The position numbers and the translations under genes were made by a program. The notes under the pieces are model-generated. The model saw only the letters and a program-made list of their open reading frames with translations. It did not search any database and was not told the origin of the DNA. This document shows positions 60,564 through 64,000 of a stretch of DNA of 64,000 nucleotides, piece by piece. This stretch comes from Bacteriovoracaceae bacterium UBA3083 (GTDB lineage Bacteria; Bdellovibrionota; Bacteriovoracia; Bacteriovoracales; Bacteriovoracaceae). Within the stretch, counting starts at the first letter, position 1; every line of letters begins with the position of its first letter. Location of the stretch: the NCBI GenBank assembly GCA_002366565.1, contig DFBJ01000013.1:847160-911159 (forward strand), written 5' to 3'.

Positions 60564-61262
60564 TTAAAAACAATCTTTAAGCTCTTCATAAGTAAACAAG
60601 ACAGGAGTAACTGGAGACTCACTAGAATTTTTAATTCTAAGAGGATAAGCAACAATAAAGTAGTCACCTTCTGGAACTAGTTTTAAATCTAAGCATTCAG
60701 TAATTACGGCCTGTTTGAATAAAGTCTTATGTATCGGCCTCTCTAAACTTCCTGGAGAAAAATCAGAGCTCTTCCAGCTTGTACCGTATAAGTTAAAGAG
60801 AGGATTTTTTATAAGCCATTTAGCAGCTCTTTCCTCTAGAGTTAAGACATAATTAGGATCATGAAACCCACTATCATTAGTTGGATAATAGTCAGATGTT
60901 AACAGAAGCTTCTTTGTTTTTTTTCCATTAAGAGAATTCTTCAACTCTTCTAAACTAACTTCCCAGTGAAAAATACCATCCCCTATTTCTTTATAATTAT
61001 TCCCCTTAAGTCTTACAACAGTACAGCTTCCAAAGAAGTAATTTGATTCAAAGAATTGATCTACAGTTTTCCCTTCACTTAATACATGCTTTGGAGCCTC
61101 AACGTGAGTGAGGCTATGGCTATTAAAGATATGCTTTTCGTAATTAACTGGAGGAATATTTCCTGGGGATATAGAGTAGATAGACTCTCTACTATATGCT
61201 GCTCCTTCTCCCCATAGTCCCTGAACATCTTCATTAATTATGGGAGATAAGATATATGGCAT
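60564..61262 (-). CDS. Cyclase-family (kynurenine-formamidase-like) metal hydrolase
   Basis: About 232 residues from an ATG at 61262 with AGGA upstream. The conserved metal-binding block appears as SHSLTHVEAPKHVL (HxxTHxExPxH), with a normally Asp position as Glu. TSDYYPTN and the final strand follow the PF04199 layout. Members hydrolyse formylkynurenine or related cyclic imides. Substrate unknown. Downstream of GST with a hairpin between. Confidence 0.75.
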   Translation of the reverse strand: MPYILSPIINEDVQGLWGEGAAYSRESIYSISPGNIPPVNYEKHIFNSHSLTHVEAPKHVLSEGKTVDQFFESNYFFGSCTVVRLKGNNYKEIGDGIFHWEVSLEELKNSLNGKKTKKLLLTSDYYPTNDSGFHDPNYVLTLEERAAKWLIKNPLFNLYGTSWKSSDFSPGSLERPIHKTLFKQAVITECLDLKLVPEGDYFIVAYPLRIKNSSESPVTPVLFTYEELKDCF

Positions 61263-61342
61263 AAGCTTTCCTTTCACACTACTTATATAAAATGAGTCAA
61301 TATATTACGATTCATATATTATATATTAATAATGAACTGATA

Positions 61343-61367
61343 CCCAAAACCTTCTTAAGATTTTGGG
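61343..61367 (-). terminator. Hairpin between GST and cyclase genes
   Basis: CCCAAAA (61343-61349) / TTTTGGG (61361-61367) with an 11-nt loop, 24 nt past the GST stop. There is no T run, so this is a weak terminator or processing site. Confidence 0.35.
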
Positions 61368-61391
61368 CAAGAAAGTTTCTTTATTTCATAA

Positions 61392-61952
61392 CTATCTAGG
61401 AATAGCCGTGCTTTTATACTTCTCTAGCTTTTGACTAGTCAGATAGAAAGATTCAAGCTTTGGATAACGAGACTGCCAATCCATTATATCTCTGAACGTT
61501 AACCAATCGAGAGAGCAATATAACCAGTCACTCTCCATATCACTCAATTGATCAACAGATCCTTCAAAAACATCTAGAGTAGAGAATAATCGATCAAGAA
61601 GTTTTACTGAACGCTTATCTTTCCATTCTGTATCAATGTTCCAAACCTTTTGCTTGAATAGCTCAATACAAGTATCACATACTTCATCAATCAATTTTAA
61701 GTTAAGCTTCTCTTGCAATGAAAGAGTGATCCCTTTTTTCTCTAAAAGGTATTCTGCAATTATAGTAGAGTCAAAAATCTTTTGGTCTTCTACAATTAGA
61801 ATAGGAACTCTCATTAATGGTCCATAGGATTTAAGAGTCTTTACACCTTCAGGAGAGAGGGCTTGAAGAGTTTCAAACTCATAATCTTGGCCCTCAAGTA
61901 ATAGCCTAATTTTTCTAACATATGGTGATGTTGTTGATCCTATTAGTTTCAA
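61392..61952 (-). CDS. Glutathione S-transferase-like protein
   Basis: 186 residues. Thioredoxin-fold N-terminus MKLIGSTTSPYVRKIRLLLE with the Ser/Tyr-type active-site region, VPILIVEDQKIFDSTIIAEYLLEKKG (cis-Pro and glutathione gamma-glutamyl site), then a helical C-terminal domain. Small for a GST; resembles YibF/beta-type proteins. Role in detoxification or stringent-starvation unclear. It has a divergent LysR gene at 62069 only on the same strand, so no direct regulatory inference. Confidence 0.88.
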   Translation of the reverse strand: MKLIGSTTSPYVRKIRLLLEGQDYEFETLQALSPEGVKTLKSYGPLMRVPILIVEDQKIFDSTIIAEYLLEKKGITLSLQEKLNLKLIDEVCDTCIELFKQKVWNIDTEWKDKRSVKLLDRLFSTLDVFEGSVDQLSDMESDWLYCSLDWLTFRDIMDWQSRYPKLESFYLTSQKLEKYKSTAIPR

Positions 61953-62068
61953 TGATTTTCTCCTGAATTAAGTTATGGAGAATTATTTCACTATTTCATT
62001 TCAATGGTTAGTTAAATATATAAACTTTAACAAAAGTCTAACTTAGAAGGAAAGCTGACTAATACTCT

Positions 62069-62956
62069 CTACTTTAGAGTAGCTCTGATAGTGGTCTCTA
62101 ATGTTTTATATCTAGCCGGAAGAATCCGTCTTTTCTTTTGAACTAAGTACAGATTCTCAGCAACAATTTTTTCAGGTGTATCTATAAGATAAGAGCCTTT
62201 TTTCCCAAAGCTTTCTATTGCGGACAGGGGAAGTATTGTAAATCCAATTCCTTTTGAAACAGGAAGTGGTATTTGAGCTAGTTGATTTACATAGCTAACA
62301 ATAGGAATAGACTCAATATCTATATTTTTTAAACTTGAATTATCAACTTGCTCTAAATAAAGAGAAAGATACATTTTTGCATCAGGATGACTAACTAAAC
62401 CGCACTCTCTAAGAAGGTCAGCTGTAATAATCTTTCCTTTATAGCGCTTAGGAAGTATCAGAAGCAAGGGTTCACTACCAATTTTTTTATAATCAAATAT
62501 ATTTCGACTTGGAGTATCTGTAACAATACCTAAGTCTATACTTCCTTTTTCAATATCTTTTAAAATCTTATCATTAGGAGCTGCCTCTAGTTGGATAATA
62601 AGATTAGAATACTTATTCTGTAGATCTAGAATAGGACTATAGATTTTGAGCGCCATAGAACCTGAACAAGATAAGTAACATTCACCACCAAAGGGATCAT
62701 CTGTTTTTAGACTCTCTAATAAAGAAAGTTCATCTTTAAATAATTTTTTGGAGTACTCGTAGACAAGTTTTCCTTCCTCAGTTAGTTCGAAACTCTTCCC
62801 TATTTTCTTAATTAAGTTACAACCAAAAGAGTTTTCAAGCTTTTTAATATGTTGGCTTACTCCAGGCTGAGTCATAAATAGCTTCTCAGCAGTCTGAGTA
62901 AAGTGCCCTAATTCAACAAGTGTTTTAAATGTACTTAACCACTGATTATTTAACAT
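62069..62956 (-). CDS. LysR-family transcriptional regulator
   Basis: 295 residues. Winged helix-turn-helix at the N-terminus (FKTLVELGHFTQTAEKLFMTQPGVSQHIKKLE) and a periplasmic-binding-type effector domain (YLSCSGSMALKIY, LGIVTDTPSRN, IPIVSYVNQLAQIPLPVSKGIGFTILPLS). The target is unknown; the divergent VOC gene at 63095 is the natural candidate, with a 138-bp shared region. Confidence 0.94.
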   Translation of the reverse strand: MLNNQWLSTFKTLVELGHFTQTAEKLFMTQPGVSQHIKKLENSFGCNLIKKIGKSFELTEEGKLVYEYSKKLFKDELSLLESLKTDDPFGGECYLSCSGSMALKIYSPILDLQNKYSNLIIQLEAAPNDKILKDIEKGSIDLGIVTDTPSRNIFDYKKIGSEPLLLILPKRYKGKIITADLLRECGLVSHPDAKMYLSLYLEQVDNSSLKNIDIESIPIVSYVNQLAQIPLPVSKGIGFTILPLSAIESFGKKGSYLIDTPEKIVAENLYLVQKKRRILPARYKTLETTIRATLK

Positions 62957-63094
62957 ACTCTCTTAAATCTCCCGAACCAATCATAACATAAAATTATGAT
63001 TTCTATAATATATGATAATTTTTTATTTATACCGTTTAAACCTATACTTATAAAAAAGGAAATAAATCCTAAGCAAATTAAAATAGAGGTTAAA

Positions 63095-63598
63095 ATGACT
63101 GAATCAACTTACCCTAGAAGCTTTTCTCATATTGGAATATCTGTCCCAGACGTTGAAGCCGCTGTAAAATTCTACACAGAGGTCCTTGGTTGGTACGTAA
63201 TTATGGAGCCTTCAATTGTGACTGAAGATGACTCAGCAATTGGTCTCATGTGTACTGATGTTTTTGGTCCAAATTGGGAGAAATTTAAAATTGCCCATCT
63301 ATCTACAGGCGACAGAATTGGTGTTGAACTCTTTGAATTTAAAAATCAAGAAAATCCAAAAGATAATTTTGAGTATTGGAAAACTGGTATTTTTCACTTC
63401 TGTGTTCAAGACCCTAATCTAGAAGAGCTAGCAGAAAAGATTGAAAAGGCCGGAGGTAAGAGACGTATGGAAAAACCGCGCTTTTATTACCCTGGAGAAA
63501 AGCCATACAGAATGGTCTATGTAGAAGATCCATTTGGCCTAATATTTGAAGTCTATTCTCACAGCTATGAGCTAACGTACTCACAAGGCGCCTACTAA
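63095..63598 (+). CDS. VOC-superfamily (glyoxalase-like) protein
   Basis: 167 residues. HIGISVPDVEAAVKFYTEVLGW at the start, GVELFEF and FHFCVQDPNLEELAEKIEKAGGKR, and EDPFGLIFEVYSH with a metal Glu are the vicinal-oxygen-chelate signature. The ATG at 63095 with GAGG 5 nt upstream is preferred; an upstream ATG at 62996 would add 33 unconserved residues. Substrate unknown; divergent from LysR, which may control it. Confidence 0.88.
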   Translation: MTESTYPRSFSHIGISVPDVEAAVKFYTEVLGWYVIMEPSIVTEDDSAIGLMCTDVFGPNWEKFKIAHLSTGDRIGVELFEFKNQENPKDNFEYWKTGIFHFCVQDPNLEELAEKIEKAGGKRRMEKPRFYYPGEKPYRMVYVEDPFGLIFEVYSHSYELTYSQGAY

Positions 63599-63705
63599 AA
63601 ATCCAACAAAACATACAGGCCTTCAACATTCCGAAAACCGAGCGAACGTGGAAGGTCTTGAGTTGCGGCATTCCAGAAGTACACATACGTCTGGGGAACG
63701 GAAAA
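63599..63705. other. Join between AT-rich genome and GC-rich tail
   Basis: The base composition shifts from clearly AT-rich to roughly balanced within about 30 bases after the VOC stop. An imperfect hairpin (GGCCTTC near 63620, GAAGGTC near 63650) is the only structure seen. Confidence 0.4.
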
Positions 63706-64000
63706 TTACTGCCCCTTTTCAGACCTTCCTACGCTGCGAGCAGATTTCGGCAAGCTAAAGTGAAGCAGTGCATAAGCGACCAGTGCTGACAGGATAGAAC
63801 CAACCAGAATGCCTAAACGATCCCCGCTAAAGTAATCACCACTGCCGTGCTCGAAAGCCAGCCCTGCGATAAACAGGCTCATGGTGAAACCGATCCCGCA
63901 GGCAAACGCTACTCCAAGTAGTTGACTCCAATTGACGTTCTTAGGGAGCCAGGCAAATCCAAGGCCCACAGCAAACCCGGAAAAAACAAGAATACCCAGT
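63706..64000 (-). CDS. nhaA: NhaA Na+/H+ antiporter, C-terminal part (start beyond window)
   Basis: The minus frame is open from the window edge to a TAA at 63706. It encodes the NhaA end: LGFAWLPKNVNW, CGIGFTMSLFIAGLAF and DRLGILVGSILSALVAYALLHF, matching the last helices of NhaA. In-frame GTG at 63969 is internal, not the start. Base and codon use (CTG, GGC, GCC) differ strongly from the rest of the window, so this piece looks foreign. Compared with other NhaA it is intact at the C-terminus. Confidence 0.85.
   Translation of the reverse strand, partial: LGILVFSGFAVGLGFAWLPKNVNWSQLLGVAFACGIGFTMSLFIAGLAFEHGSGDYFSGDRLGILVGSILSALVAYALLHFSLPKSARSVGRSEKGQ

Overview
The window is strongly AT-rich and densely coded, with short intergenic gaps and mostly standard AGGAG-type ribosome sites. 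The gene mix suggests a marine relative of Bacteriovorax/Halobacteriovorax (Bdellovibrionota), but this is inferred from gene content and base composition only, with no phylogenetic marker. The mix includes many exported proteases and lipoproteins, a Suv3-type helicase, a PrkA kinase, an NTT-like transporter, an orphan ParAB pair and many short exported proteins of unknown family. No CRISPR array, insertion sequence, prophage or rRNA operon was seen. Two tRNA genes are present, His(GTG) and a CAT-anticodon tRNA.

Layout. 1-3286: Suv3-like helicase (cut by the window edge) and a secreted M28 aminopeptidase, both minus. 3451-6348: nitronate monooxygenase, saccharopine dehydrogenase-like protein and a TonB-like protein, plus. 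6403-10988: M3 oligopeptidase coupled to an NTT-like transporter, a small exported protein and a DtxR/MntR regulator, minus. 11185-14058: large exported repeat protein, DCC-family protein and dolichol-phosphate-mannose-synthase-like GT2. 14095-17658: secreted metalloprotease, membrane protein, rpiB and ahcY. 17813-19985: homoserine-kinase-like kinase and THUMP methyltransferase. 19989-23398: PD-(D/E)XK-like protein, acyl-CoA dehydrogenase and a lipoprotein. 23650-26172: gpmI and pfkA (glycolysis). 26284-31845: trypsin-like protease, glutamate dehydrogenase, unknowns and parBA. 32052-35763: rhodanese, nadA, nifS-like desulfurase and a degenerate nucleotidase-fold lipoprotein. 35760-42591: Cys-rich lipoprotein with an FGE-fold protein, prkA, RluA-type synthase, HAD phosphatase and an envelope protein. 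42718-44668: tRNA-His, GT9 and radical SAM. 44676-55328: UbiB-like kinase, NhaC antiporter, small conserved families (DUF1428, YkgJ, YceI, DUF374, DUF2288, DUF1499), gamma-carbonic-anhydrase-like protein, cytochrome c, LOG, tlyA, VanZ-like protein and dapF. 55408-57342: tRNA and a pair of related non-coding elements around a TraB/EreA-like gene. 57388-63598: protein-glutaminase-like secreted enzyme, chemoreceptor, cyclase, GST, LysR and VOC protein.

The most novel feature is the pair of paralogous structured intergenic elements at 55925-56206 and 57092-57342. They share several identical blocks (one of 17 nt), a similarly placed hairpin that differs in sequence, a long-range TTCCTCA/TGAGGAA pairing and a terminator. 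They look like two copies of an undescribed small RNA. A possible decayed third copy lies at about 58650-58770. Separately, the last ~400 bases (from about 63,600) switch abruptly to much more GC-rich DNA that encodes the C-terminus of a gammaproteobacterial-looking NhaA. This may be recent transfer or an assembly or prey-DNA join.
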